A stretch of DNA of 64,000 nucleotides from Pontederia crassipes (Eukaryota > Streptophyta > Magnoliopsida > Commelinales > Pontederiaceae). Each line of letters opens with the position of its first letter. Within the stretch, counting starts at the first letter, position 1. Below are positions 24,101 to 34,836 of this stretch, one piece after another. Both the position numbers and the translations under genes were made by a program. The notes under the pieces were generated by a model. The model worked only from the letters and a program-made list of their open reading frames with translations, searched no databases and was not told the DNA's origin. The DNA lies in the NCBI GenBank assembly GCA_030549335.1, contig CM060195.1, positions 11,499,501-11,563,500 on the forward strand, written 5' to 3'.

Positions 24101-24195
24101 ATGATTTCGACGTTGAGCGACCGAGAGCTATAAATTAAGCAACACTAGTGCCGCGAGACTTCGTGCTTCGTGTCACATGAAAATGCCCCGTAACA
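21113..24195 (-). mobile_element. Non-autonomous LTR retrotransposon (LARD-like or decayed)
   Basis: Direct repeats at 21113-21345 and 23536-23765 (sharing TATTTTGAGTAGCAGCG and ATAGGCATTCAATCAC) flank an internal region. On the minus strand TGGTATCAGAGCAG, the initiator-Met tRNA primer site, lies at 23515-23528, seven bases inside the right repeat. This fixes the element on the minus strand, with its 5' LTR at 23536-24195 (TGTTACGGGGCATTTTCA at its start) and a 3' LTR trimmed to 233 bp. The interior (21346-23514) has only short frames. A minus-strand ORF at 22634-22323 and another at 22116-21898 have no domain I recognise. No RT, integrase or protease is visible. Confidence 0.75.
23515..23528 (-). 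other. Primer binding site (initiator methionine tRNA)
   Basis: The minus strand reads TGGTATCAGAGCAG, the standard primer site of copia-like and many other plant LTR elements, beginning seven bases from the 5' LTR end at 23536. Confidence 0.85.
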
Positions 24196-24355
24196 AATGC
24201 AGGGAAGGAGGGAGGGTCGGCCCCTCCCTGTGACCTCCGACGCGAGGTCGCAGGGAGGGGCGCCGAAGGTCGCAGGGAGGGGGCGACCCCCCCCCCCCCC
24301 CCTCTTTTCTTGCGCTCGCTGACGCAGCGGGGTTGCCCCCCTCCCCTACAAGGAT
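24196..24355. repeat. G/C-tract repeat, right part
   Basis: Shares GCAGGGAAGGAGGG..TCG..CCCCTCCCTG(C/T)GACCTCCG with 20756-21112 and includes a run of 16 C at 24287-24302. It abuts the LTR start at 24195. Confidence 0.65.
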
Positions 24356-24938
24356 TTTTTATAATATATTATTTTATATTAAATGACATGAGGAAAGAAT
24401 AATTTAGCTATTTCATAAATAAAAAAATGAGAATTAACGAGAAAGTTAACAGAAGTTGACATATTGACTTAAGTAAAAAATGTGATATAGTTTGAAGGTC
24501 AGTGAAATATTTGAAAAACGTGAATAAATGCAAAAAAGATTAATAGTTCTGTGGAAAAAAATCCTAAATAAAATTAGAGAATAACCGTCTACCAAAGTAC
24601 ATGGTGCTTCACGGGTTACGTCAGCTCATAACACGGGTCCAAGTGAAATAAAAGTAACCATCATACTAGAAGCCGTTCAGGGGTGCTTCCGTGATTCTGA
24701 GGAATCTGGGGCCTAATGTCTAACGTAATCGTATAAATCGCAAATTTTAAAATTGAGAGAGAAGGGGCTTTTGTCGCTTCTTCTCAGTTACTTTTTTTTC
24801 CTTTCTCCCCCTCTCATTGCCGTCCTCGTTTCCACAATTTCTAGGGTTTCTATCGAATTGGAGGTAAAGGATCTGAGAAAAAGGATCGGAATCGAATCGC
24901 GTCGCTCGGTATCAGGAATCTTTCTCGTGTAGAGTTCG
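24356..24938 (+). promoter_or_regulatory. Di19 upstream region and 5' UTR, candidate TATA box
   Basis: AT-rich unique DNA with no repeat similarity to the rest of the window. TATAAAT at 24732-24738 is a candidate TATA box about 205 bp before the ATG; a pyrimidine-rich leader (TCGCTTCTTCTCAG, CCTTTCTCCCCCTCTC) follows, as in plant 5' UTRs. ACGTCA at 24618 could be a bZIP-type element. Transcription start not determined. Confidence 0.45.
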
Positions 24939-27769
24939 ATGGAGTCGAATTCGTGGACTCGATTCGCCCTCGCCGCCTCCAAGCGCCACGGCCAATCCAC
25001 CGTCCAGTCCCGATACGCTAGCGCCGGCGATGCGTCACGTGATCCAAGCCTTCGCGGCTTCAGAGGTTCGTCGGATTCGAGCGTCAACTGGTTTCTGGAA
25101 GCAAAGCGAGATTTTGCTTCTTCTTTCATCGCAAATTTGGGATTTCCCCCATAATTTCTTGCGGTTTTAATTGGTTAGATCTGTTTCTGGGCTTCGAGGA
25201 GGTTGAAGGCGATGTGGATGATTCCAGGGTGGAGTACGCTTGCCCGTTCTGCGCTGAGGATTTCGATATGGTCGGGCTCTGCTGCCATATCGACGATGAG
25301 CATCCCATCGAGGCGAAGAATGGGGTATCTACTTGCCTTTTCTGTCTATTTAATATCTTGGATTTTTCTTGACCTAAGGCCATTTATGTAAACACAAGAC
25401 ATATTCTTGTAGAAGATAGCGGTTGTTCTCAGACGAGAATGACATTACATTCTTTCTCACATAGAAGAAGTTAGTGTTGGTTTGAGGTCGTCAAACTCAC
25501 AGGTTTCTGCTTTCAAGTTATGCTTGTTTGATTTCTTTGTATTTTCTTTTATTGATCTTTTTGATCGTGTGTTCTCGTTGATGAAATCATTGGGTTGTGA
25601 ACTCATGTAACTAGAGTTAAATATTGAAACCTTAACCGATAGAGTTAGAAATTTGTCATCTTCCTAGAAAAGGATTATGCTGTCATTCTTTGAATATGCT
25701 TAACTCACTGTAGTTGATTGTTTTCTTTCCGATCTCGACATGTAAAGAGCTCAGGTACTCACTCTTTAATTATGTAACGAGGTATGTGCCCTTCCCGATA
25801 TTCGGCATTAGTTTGAGAAAAATGATATTTCTTCTTTTTGGATTGTAGCACCCTAACTAATAGCTGGTCTTTTTTTATATAAAATAAGTTTGGAAAATCA
25901 TGCTTTGTCTAATTCTGTGTACTCTTGCATTTTTTGGAAACTCAAAAATGAAGTTCTTGGCTATGTATATAACGTTTCTATAGACATACTCAAGTTGCAT
26001 CCAAAGCATTGGCTTGTGCATTTTGGGAAATCCTGGATGATGATTGTTTGGAGTAGTCTCTACAGTTTGAGTAATGATTATTTTTTTTTCAACTGGTTGC
26101 ACTAGTTTCGGACTAATGCTCTTTGACCTTTAAGATTTATCTTAAGTATTATTGTTGTGTTGTTTCATCTTGTGCAGGTGTGTCCTGTTTGTACAGTTAG
26201 AGTGGGGCAGGACTTGGTTGGACACATGATGACACAGCATGGAAGTTTTTTCAAAATATCCTTTTCTCACTACTTTGAATGTTTTTAACTTTGAAAATTT
26301 AACTTACAAATCAGGCAAATCATATTAATATGTTGATGTAGCAACATGGTGAGCACAACTTTTGCATCATTAAGTGAACTTCTTAATATTTTTATCGTCC
26401 CAATTTGGTACGTTGAGTTCATTCTACTCCCTGGTGGACCATTAAAATATCGAGAAATTTATGTTAAGGGATGGTTGACATGTTAATTCCTTAATTATCA
26501 CTACATGCAGCGTAGGAGGAGATATCGTAAAGGCTCATCTCCATCACAGTTTATGCTATCTTTGTTTAGAAAGGATCTGAGAGAAGGCAATCTACAAGCA
26601 CTTCTTGGAGGGTCCTCTTTAATGGTTCCTCCTAGTGCAGCACCTGATCCATTGCTTTCTTCATTGATTTACACCTTGCCTATGGATGATTCTCCTGTAC
26701 TGTTAGAATCCCGAGATGATGGAAGCATAGTTAAGAAGACAAACGAGAAGCTAATAGAGAGGTAACAGTGCATTGCCAACCTTGCTTACATTTTGATGCA
26801 TGAACTTCACCTGATTTTTATTTATGTGATGCCAATCTTCAGAATTCTATCAATTTTCGTGCAATATGTTACTTTTGCCATAAGTAATTGATCTCGTGAT
26901 ATATCCACGTATGCATGAATAATCTGGACAAATGTGATTTCATTTTGATATGTTGAAGTTAGTCAAACACCCATAATATAATGGAGTAGATCAATATATA
27001 TTCTGGCTCATGCCCTATAATAAGTAGGCAGTAGAAGTTTGTCAGGCCATATGCTGAACTAGCCATCTTGTGATGTACTACTATGCTTGCTGATGTAAAG
27101 TATTCTTGGCTGTCTTTAGTGTACTGTTGGTTAAATTATAGTAAAGTAACCAGCTTATCTTATCCTCTTTACTTGTTCCAGTCATATGTTTGAGGAAATC
27201 TCAGATGTTTTCCTTTCATCAAATGTTCCAGTATCTGGACTTATTTTACTAGAATGCTTGGCATTTTATGAGAATTATTTGCCATGGTTCTGATCTCAGG
27301 TGAGTTTCCTTTTATTTATTTCGAATCTTTTATCCATATTCTTGCAAGATCCATTGGAAACTTTCTTGGCCTCTCTTGTGGTTTGTCTTTAGCTTTCATG
27401 GTTTCAACAGAGGTCGATTGCTTCTTTTTGTTGTTGCCTTTTGACTTCTTCATATGTCTGTCTATTTAAAGTGATTCCCAAATGGTACCCATGGTATGAA
27501 GTTTTTGTTTTTGTGATATTTTCTTGTTCTGATGATCGTAAATCCTTATTTCATAGTATGTGTGTGTACATATACAATATATTGTACCATGACCAAAGTT
27601 GTATTTAAGCATAGTTTGGGTGCCTTTCTGCTTCTGCCTCATTGGTCGGGTTGTGATTTATTTCAGGGTTGAACCATCTCTGTCCGACAAAGATCAGAAA
27701 GAGAGAGCTCAAAGGAGTGAATTTGTGCAGGACCTCGTGCTTTCAACGATTTTTAATGACATATTATGA
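24939..27769 (+). CDS. Di19-like: Di19-type zinc-finger protein (drought-induced 19 family)
   Basis: Five exons give one uninterrupted 236-residue frame: 24939-25065, 25179-25324, 26178-26255, 26505-26761 and 27667-27769. All boundary phases agree. Order: N-terminal region (MESNSWTRFALAASKRHGQS), the acidic DLFLGFEEVEGD block, two Di19 zinc-finger units (CPFCAEDFDMVGLCCHIDDEH and CPVC..RVGQDLVGHMMTQH), a basic putative nuclear signal (QRRRRYRKG), and the Di19 C-terminal domain (FRKDLREGNLQALLGGSS; DPLLSSLIYTLP; SEFVQDLVLSTIFNDIL). Length matches the family. Di19 proteins are nuclear, calcium/CDPK-responsive regulators of drought and salt responses in Arabidopsis. Introns 1, 2 and 4 use GT-AG; intron 3 is AT-AC. 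The exon 1 donor (GAG/GTTCGT) is weak and chosen because it restores the conserved Asp. This is the only gene in the window that looks intact. Confidence 0.93.
26256..26504 (+). other. U12-type AT-AC intron in Di19
   Basis: The intron starts ATATCCTTTT, the U12 5' splice-site consensus, and ends TTCCTTAATTATCACTAC: a U12 branch-point match (TTCCTTAAT) with its A about 10 nt before the terminal AC. Splicing here joins TTC AAA to ATG CAG CGT, giving FFK-MQRRRR as in other Di19 proteins. No GT-AG pair gives this protein: no GT follows the exon, and using the nearby CAG acceptor would remove the M-Q. It would be removed by the minor spliceosome. Confidence 0.93.
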
Positions 27770-29809
27770 GACAATAATCTAACTGTGCATTAGCAGATGC
27801 CCTGGTGGAAACCTGAAGGTGATTCGTAGGACTGCACCATTATTTCTATAGGCTGTTAAGAACCAACCTTCTTTTCTCGGAAGATTTTTATATTACAACG
27901 TATATATATTTAAACTTGCGCTGTTCATATTTGGGTTAGAGAAATGTATCAATACGGTTTCTCCACATAAGCGACTCTTCATATGTTTCTCAAGCCCTTG
28001 CGACATCTTGAAAAGAAGCTTTCTGCTCTATGGAAGTTAATCCTATATATTAGCATCTTAATTTTACTATTGCGATTTATTATTGTAATTATTCATAAAA
28101 AAATCATCGTACATATATGTACATAATTCATGTATATAAGTGCACTGGGTTCCACTATAATTTTAAAATCTAATGGCTAATGTGTGCGTGTGCCCGGAGT
28201 ACTAGCAAGATATACAATTGTCACGTAGAATCGTTATGAATCCAAACCTTGGTCTCTACAAATTGTGATAATGCATTTGAGTACAAGAAGCAATGCTTTT
28301 AGTGTCACGTGACGAAAATCAATATTTCTTGTACACGTGGAGTGTTCATTCGGATTTCTTTCAACTTTGCTCTCCTTTTGGGTCGAGAATGGACCGTGAT
28401 GGGATTGGATCAAATTTTTTTAAAATAATATTATTTATAATAATTTTAAGGATATAGTACATAAATATTATATTAATAAAATATATAGTTTTTTTATTTA
28501 AAATTTTAATAATGATAAATAGAACTCGTCTTAACGTATAAATATTACTAGGTTGTAATCGACTTTTAATTTATTATTAGTGTAGTGGTCTGTGCGATGT
28601 ATAGATAATGTAAAATTAAATTAATCGAATGAAGTAAATATTAATTTAATATATTTTAATATTACTTAAAGAATATGATAATTATAACTTAGAAAGTAAT
28701 TTATTAATGAAAAATTTGATAGTCTTTTTATATTCTTATTTTTTTCACATGTTTGGTTTAAAAGAAATAAATTTTAAATATATAATATTTATTATAAAAT
28801 ACTTAACATTTATTATTATATAGTAATATATGGTTAAATTATTAAAAAATAAAAGAAATTACTAAAAGGTGAAAAAGTTAAGAATAACATTATTTTTTTC
28901 ATTTTGATGGAATATAGTTTTTGATGGAATATTGGATTTCATGGAATAACATGATGGTTTTATAATTTTTAAGGTGGTATAGACAAAAATAAAGTTTGAT
29001 CAACTTATTCTTCTCCACGCTTATTGGCTATATTCTTGGTCATTTATTTATCAATCAAACAGCTCCTTTGTGTTCCATTTATTTTCCTCTATTCTTAGAA
29101 CATAATATTATTATTTAAGTTTGAGGTACTAATTTATCAGTTTGTTTAACATCTATATGAATTTCATAATACATATTAATCATATATTATATTTATTTTG
29201 ATAAAAATATGTTAAATTTTAAACACATGATGAATACTAGATGACTTTATGAAAATGTTGGGTTATCTGTCTTTTATGAATTTTCAAGTCATGCATACAA
29301 TTATGCTATTGGTAATAAGAAATATGCAACTTCACATGTATAAAAAAGAGTTATCCAAAAAAATTTAAATATTGATGTAGGGATATACTCCAACATAAAT
29401 CACAATCACCACAGCAATATGCAAAACATATATGAAAACAAAAAAATTAAAAATAAAAATCGGATCTTCGGGTCGGGTCGGGTAAGAAAATTTCGAGTCA
29501 AGGTCGAGGTCCAAGTTTGAGTCGAGGTCGGGTCCAGTTTGGGTCGGGTCGGGTTATCAAATTCGTGGGTCGACCCGACCCGCTGAACACCCCTATAGGG
29601 GATATTGATACAATATTTATAGAAAGCAATAATAAAAAAACTAAAGAGCAAGTTAATGATCCTTTGTAATGAACACAAATTAAACATTTCTGACATTGTT
29701 CTCAAATAAAGTAAAATAAAATTATTTCACACATAATTAAAAAAATATTTATAGAAAAAATATTTCAATAAAAATGCTATTAGAATATTCTTTGTATCCA
29801 TTTACTTTT

Positions 29810-29856
<47 letters not shown>

Positions 29857-30032
29857 TATACACTGGTTCAATGTTGGTGTAGAATCTACGTAAGTAAATC
29901 AACATTTTTAGGTAAGTTTCAGAGATTGGCAGTTTTTTTGGGTATATAAACTTTATTTATAAAAATTAACAACTATGTATGTAAATCTACACCTTCATTA
30001 AATCCATATACATGCATGCATGCATGCGCGCG

Positions 30033-30068
<36 letters not shown>

Positions 30069-30332
30069 AACAAAAATTAAACAGCAACGTCAATATGATA
30101 AACCATATGTAATCCAATTCTCCTATAAACTAAAGGAATTAGTTTATAGAAAATATGGTAATTAAGACAATGGTTATCTAATATGATCACAAATTTTTTT
30201 TTTTGAACACAAATAGTAATCAAGATAATAAAATAACTAAAATATGTAAAAATTTTAAGTATAATTTATATCTGTATTTAAGAAAATAAAAATATTTATA
30301 AGTTTAGAAAATAATCAAAATTATATATATAT
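27770..30332. other. AT-rich intergenic DNA with microsatellites
   Basis: No gene seen. Di19 3' flank first, then AT-rich DNA. Simple repeats: (TA)n at 29813-29850 and CATG/CG/CA/TA tracts at 30011-30068. At 29460-29585 a degenerate GGGTCGGGTCGGGTT / GACCCGACCCG stretch with inverted symmetry looks like a dispersed repeat fragment, with no element ends. Confidence 0.7.
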
Positions 30333-30517
30333 GGAAAAAATGATTGTGCTACCCCTTTTAAGGGATAGCACCATTATACCCCTATATCACCGTTCATTTC
30401 ATGACGGATGGGGGATTAAAAAATTGTTCAATTAATCAAGTCACCATTCATTATAAATTGAATGGTGATTAATAGAGACATGATGGTGCACCTTAAAAGG
30501 GACAACACAAACATTAA

Positions 30518-30522
<5 letters not shown>
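30333..30522. mobile_element. MITE-like element inserted in a TA microsatellite
   Basis: Imperfect terminal inverted repeats of about 28-35 bp: the left end reads TTGTGCTACCCCTTTTAAGG and the inverse of the right end reads TTGTGTTGTCCCTTTTAAGG. It is about 190 bp, non-coding and flanked on both sides by (TA)n, fitting a TA target preference. Family not identified. Confidence 0.55.
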
Positions 30523-30554
<32 letters not shown>

Positions 30555-30690
30555 CTTTTAACTAACAATTATCTCATTCTTAAACATTTGTGGCTATTTA
30601 ATTCAAAAATAGCACGTCTTTACATGCAATAAATAATTAAATTTAAACCAACTACAAAATAAGAAGAAGTCACTTTATATATAAAGAATA

Positions 30691-30910
30691 TTAGTGTGAG
30701 ATCAGAGATTTTGATCTCATTATCAAATCAGTGAATCTCAGCCGTTATAATCACACATCAACGGTCCACATCTCATGAGACTAAACAAGAGGTTGAACTT
30801 GATTTTTTTTTCATTTGAACCCGGTTCAACTAAGAGTTTTCAATCTTCATGATCTTGACCGTTGATTCACTAATTTGACGGTGAGATCAAAATCTCTGAT
30901 CTAACGCTAA
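30691..30910. mobile_element. MITE-like element, 220 bp
   Basis: Terminal inverted repeats of about 30 bp: the left end reads TTAGTGTGAGATCAGAGATT and the inverse of the right end reads TTAGCGTTAGATCAGAGATT, with the symmetry continuing into TTGATCTCA. Non-coding. The target duplication is not clear. Confidence 0.6.
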
Positions 30911-30913
30911 TTT

Positions 30914-31004
<91 letters not shown>
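30914..31004. repeat. (TC)n(TA)n compound microsatellite
   Basis: About 20 TC dinucleotides followed by about 24 TA dinucleotides, at the exact left border of segmental-duplication copy 1. Confidence 0.9.
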
Positions 31005-31008
<4 letters not shown>

Positions 31009-31434
31009 AACATGGTAAAATCACTGAGGTCCATAAAATAACACGATTAGGTCTAAAAGATAATATGATAAAGTTCCAAACTGAGATCGAAAAGATAATT
31101 AGACAAAGTTCCAAACTAGAAGATAACAAGTCACAGAGGTCTAATTAAAAGACAACATGATAAAGTTCCAAACTAATAATATAGGTCTAAAAGATAAGAT
31201 AAATTTTCAAACTCTACTGGCTGAGACTTCATTCCCATCCCCCTTTTGCTTTCTACTCACACAGACTTAATGACTCCATCGACCTAAAAAAGAAATAATA
31301 ATATGAGTGGCAAGATCAGTTTATTGAAGTTGCTAAGAAAAGTTTAGCTGGGCAGCATCTCATTATGAACATTTCTCATAGCGTACAATTTTGTGAGCTC
31401 ATCAAATTTCCTTTCCCAACAATATAACCATGGT

Positions 31435-33309
31435 CTAAGACATAACATAATATAAAGTTATAAAGTTGCAGGCTTCATTCCCTCGATCAGACTTAATGCT
31501 TCCATTGACCTAAAAAGAATGAAATGATAAGGCAAGATCACAACTTTCTTACCATGATATGGACTTTAGCACGGATCGACTCCTCATATATTTGCCCAGT
31601 GGCAGAGACGATAAGCATGGTTGTCTCCTCTTTGAGGAGGTCAACTGCCTGCATCAATTTTTGTTTGCTCAATCCGACGTCAATGTCGTCCACAATCCCT
31701 AAATCTGGTTCCATAAGCTGCAAGAAGAAAAATTAACTTTAAATGCTAACTTATATGCATGAGTTTTTTCTTTTCTGAAATACGTACTGAAATTCTAGCT
31801 ATTTCGTTCAGCACGTCTCCACACTCGCTGGTGGAGCGCAGATAATGGTCAAGCCGGTCAGTGATGTCAAGAGTTTCATACGTCTGCTTAATTCTATCAA
31901 TAATATGCAGGAAGGGTTCATTCATAAGAATAAATGTATTACATAATTTATAAACATAACGTACCAAAATACCTCAAAAACACCAACCGGTCTGTGCCAT
32001 TCGTATATGGCTCTGTCCGTCATTTCATTACACAAAAATTCAAAAAGTGAAAAATCCCCAAATAATTTTCTATGGTTGCCTATTTGAAAAGATGTACACA
32101 GCCCTGAGCTGGACATGAGAACACGCGAAATGTCATATACGTTTCTTCCTTTGAATGTTTCTGTTCCATCAACTATTTTGAAGTTGGGATCACCCGATAG
32201 CACCTAAACAAATAAAAAGAAAAATTAATAGTTAGCATGACACATATATATCTATATATATACACACACGCACAAGGGTTTTCCAGTTTTCTTACTTTTA
32301 ACAAGGTTGATTTCCCGCATCCAAATTCACCAACAATAGCATGAACATGAAAGGAAGAATATAGAAATGAATTCCGAAATGGTCCCAAATCTTTGTATGA
32401 CTCCAAAAGTTAAGGTTGGAAGAAACAAAGGAAAAAAAAAGGAGTGAAACTCGCCAACCAAAACTTGAAAGAAATAGTCGAAAGGGGTCTTTAGGAAAAA
32501 AAGATGGTCGTCGCAGACAGTCTCAGGAGTAAGAACCTAAAAAAAATCACCAAAATAGAACTCGGATGAACATCACGAAAATAGAAAAAAAATGACGATT
32601 TACAGGAAATGTGTTTGACGTGCACTTCGCCACTGAACAGAAACTAAAAACCATGACGAAATCGCTAACTCAAAGGGATATGGAAAAGAGGAGGAGCTTC
32701 GATGCATAGCTTGCAAAAATCTAAAAAAAGTAAAATACAAAAGAGGAGGAGCTCCGGTGGTGCATAGCTTGCAAAAATCTAAAAAACGTAAAATAGAAAA
32801 GAGGAGGAGCTCCGGTGCATAGCTTGCAAACGTAAAATAGAAAAGAGGAGGAGCTCCGGTTCATAGAGAGGAGGAACTCCGGTGCATAGAGAGGAGGAGC
32901 TCCGGTGGTGCATAGCTTGCAAAAATAAAAAAAAAACGTAAAATAGAAAAGAGGAGGAGCTCCGGTGCATAACTTGCAAAAAAAAAACTCGGATCTCATT
33001 CTCATTGATTTCTAAGTTGACGCCGTTCAACACCGCTTTGTTGTTTTCTTTAAGGACTGGCTTCAAGTCTTTCCCCAGCAAAACAGGCGGCGCACATGCC
33101 AGCGTAGCCTTGAGCGCGAGACCGGAGGTGGCGGATGGAAGACCAGGGACGCCATTGCTTGGAGGTGGCCGGTGGTTTGAGAGAGAGAGGAAAACAAAAG
33201 GAGGGGTTCGAGAGATTGAGAGAAGAGTGATTTGAGAGACGAGGAAAGGAAAACAAAGTGATTTGAGAGGGAGGGAGAACCGAGAGAGAGCACTGTCAAA
33301 TGATAGCAT
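31435..33309 (-). pseudogene. SufC-like plastid ABC ATPase, copy B1 (degenerate)
   Basis: Six exons can be laid out on the minus strand: 33309-32989, 32346-32296, 32203-31973, about 31893-31788, 31717-31553 and 31509-31435. Exon 1 has a hydrophobic/hydroxylated N-terminus like a transit peptide, then DLKPVLKENNKAVLNGVNLEINENE, the SufC start. Exon 2 has an intact Walker A, GEFGCGKST. Exon 3 (VLSGDPNFKIVDGTETFKGRNVYDI) matches the SufC VLVGHPDYEVTGG block. The ABC signature (normally FSGGERKRNE) is TSECGDVLNE, Walker B is LGIVDDID, and the H-loop ITH is replaced by VSA. The acceptor of exon 2 reads TTTCAT instead of TTTCAG. SufC (ABCI6) is the ATPase of the plastid SUF iron-sulphur scaffold. 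This copy is unlikely to do that. Confidence 0.8.
32690..32985 (-). repeat. Tandem repeats in intron 1 of SufC-like B1
   Basis: Seven imperfect units of GAGGAGGAGCTCCGGTG followed by CATAGCTTGCAAAAAT and an A-rich spacer, each containing the palindrome GGAGCTCC. The same array is present in copy 2 at 51657-51955. It keeps a frame open on the minus strand by chance. Confidence 0.85.
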
Positions 33310-33920
33310 TTGTCAGGTGGTTCTGAAGTTAGTAAGTAATGGACTCGCAGTGGAAAAAGTGCCATCGGCTGTTTCATGCAAAGTCGGTTTCATTATTTCG
33401 GTTGGAGGGAGAGAAGCAAAGTCTCGAACGTTGAGCCTTTGAACAAAAATAATAGCATTATTTGTTGACAGCAATTAGCCATCATCACAGCGTCCTAATT
33501 ATAAAGTAAAAAAAATGCGAGGGCTCAATATCTGTGAAATTTTCTACGTACCATTTAACTCTTTTTTTTTTTTTACCTTTTACTTTGTCAAATGTTCTCT
33601 GCACTCGAACATTATAACATAAAATATGTCAATAGATTTTTGACACACCGTATACCACATAATTTTAATCATTGAATAAGCTAAAGAATTAACTTTATTC
33701 TGGCTGTTATTATCGAACATTACCTGTATTTCCATATAATGACGAGGGCCAAAGATGAAATTTAAAAAAAAAAACTTATTCTTCATAAATAGAAAAAATG
33801 TGAGATAAGTAATTCTTGCTTTTAGCAAAAATTGTTTAACCCCAATTGCAATTCTTAAGAATAAATAAATAAATCTTATTATAACAATAATAAAAGAGAG
33901 CCAAACAACCCAAGTTTTAA

Positions 33921-34836
33921 GGATAAATTACACCAAATGCCCTTCAAAGTTAAGGTCGTTCACCGATACTTTTCAACTTCACTTCGTAACACAAATGTCA
34001 TTCATCTTTTAACGTGTTTCATCCGATGCCCTTTTTACCTAAGATAGCCGATTTTCCGATTTTTAGTCGACGTGGCGGCCACGTAACCATCTCCTCTCTC
34101 CTCCACGTAAATAGTCATCCGACGTGGCATGGTCCGACGTGATATATAAAATTACATCAATGCCCTCAAACTTTAAGGTTTGCTCAGCAATATCATCCAA
34201 CTTCACTTTGTAAAATAAACATCCTTCATCTTTTAATACATTTCACCAGATGCCCTCTTTACCTGGCACAGTCAGTTTTCCGATTTTTTGTCGACGTGGT
34301 GTCAACGTGGTCATCTCCTCCCTCCTCCATGCAAATAGTCGTCCGACATAGCATGCTCCTACATAGCACATAAAATTACATCAAATGTCCTCTAACTTTA
34401 AAGTTTGTTCACCAAATACATATAAAATTACACCAATTTGAACAAAGATGACGATCGACGAACGCGAAAGGTTAACGATGAAGGAGGCAAATGACGAGGA
34501 GAGCGATCGATGAAGGAGTGTGAACGGTGAAGAAGGTTTCACGCGAACGATGACAAAGACGAAAATAAGAAAATAATTTAATAGTGAGTAGGTCAACTTA
34601 CGGTAAGTAAGATGGTTTAATATGTGGTGCAACATCGGAGCATGGCACGTTGGACGACTATTTGCATGAAGGAGAGAGGAAATGGCCCCGACGAAAAATT
34701 GAAAAATCGACTATGCCAGATAAAGAGGGCATCGAGTGAAATGTATTAAAAGATGAAGAACATTTGTCTTATAAAGTGAAGTTGGAGAGTATTGCTGAGC
34801 AAAGCCGAAAGTTTGACGAATTGGTGTAATCTTGAG
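33921..34836. mobile_element. Foldback (MULE-like) element F1
   Basis: Starts GGATAAATTACACCAAATGC and ends near TTGGTGTAAT, with long inverted arms made of sentence-like blocks: 'CTTTAAGGTTTGCTCAGC', 'CACCCGATGCCCTCTTTACC', 'GACGTGGC..CCACGTGG'. These recur in both orientations in F2-F5. No transposase. The arms would fold into a long hairpin. Confidence 0.7.

Larger units (their letters stand above)
31003..33920. repeat. Segmental duplication, copy 1, first block
   Basis: Near-identical to 50003-52893 in the same orientation, from GATAACATG(G/A)TAAAATCACTGAGG to CAAGTTTTAAGG(A/G)TAAATTA. Differences are scattered substitutions plus deletions of roughly 70 bp and 35 bp in copy 2. Contains one complete SufC-like pseudogene. 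Further blocks of the same duplication are 35312-36300 (with 55735-56470) and 36885-37590 (with 58130-58770). Confidence 0.95.

Noticed and set aside
27180..27300. Possible extra Di19 exon between exons 4 and 5
   Set aside because: Joining 26761 directly to 27667 keeps frame and reproduces the conserved C-terminal domain. The intervening candidate adds unrelated residues.
29460..29590. GGGTCGGGTCGGG tract as telomere-like repeat
   Set aside because: It does not match the plant telomere unit TTTAGGG, is short and imperfect, and has an inverted partner. Kept only as a dispersed repeat note.
30887..31129. ORF made of Tyr-Ile and Arg-Glu repeats
   Set aside because: Translation of (TA)n and (TC)n microsatellites.
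32721..33005. Cysteine-containing repeat protein on the minus strand (also 51695-51970)
   Set aside because: It is the intron 1 tandem repeat of the SufC-like B copies read through by chance.
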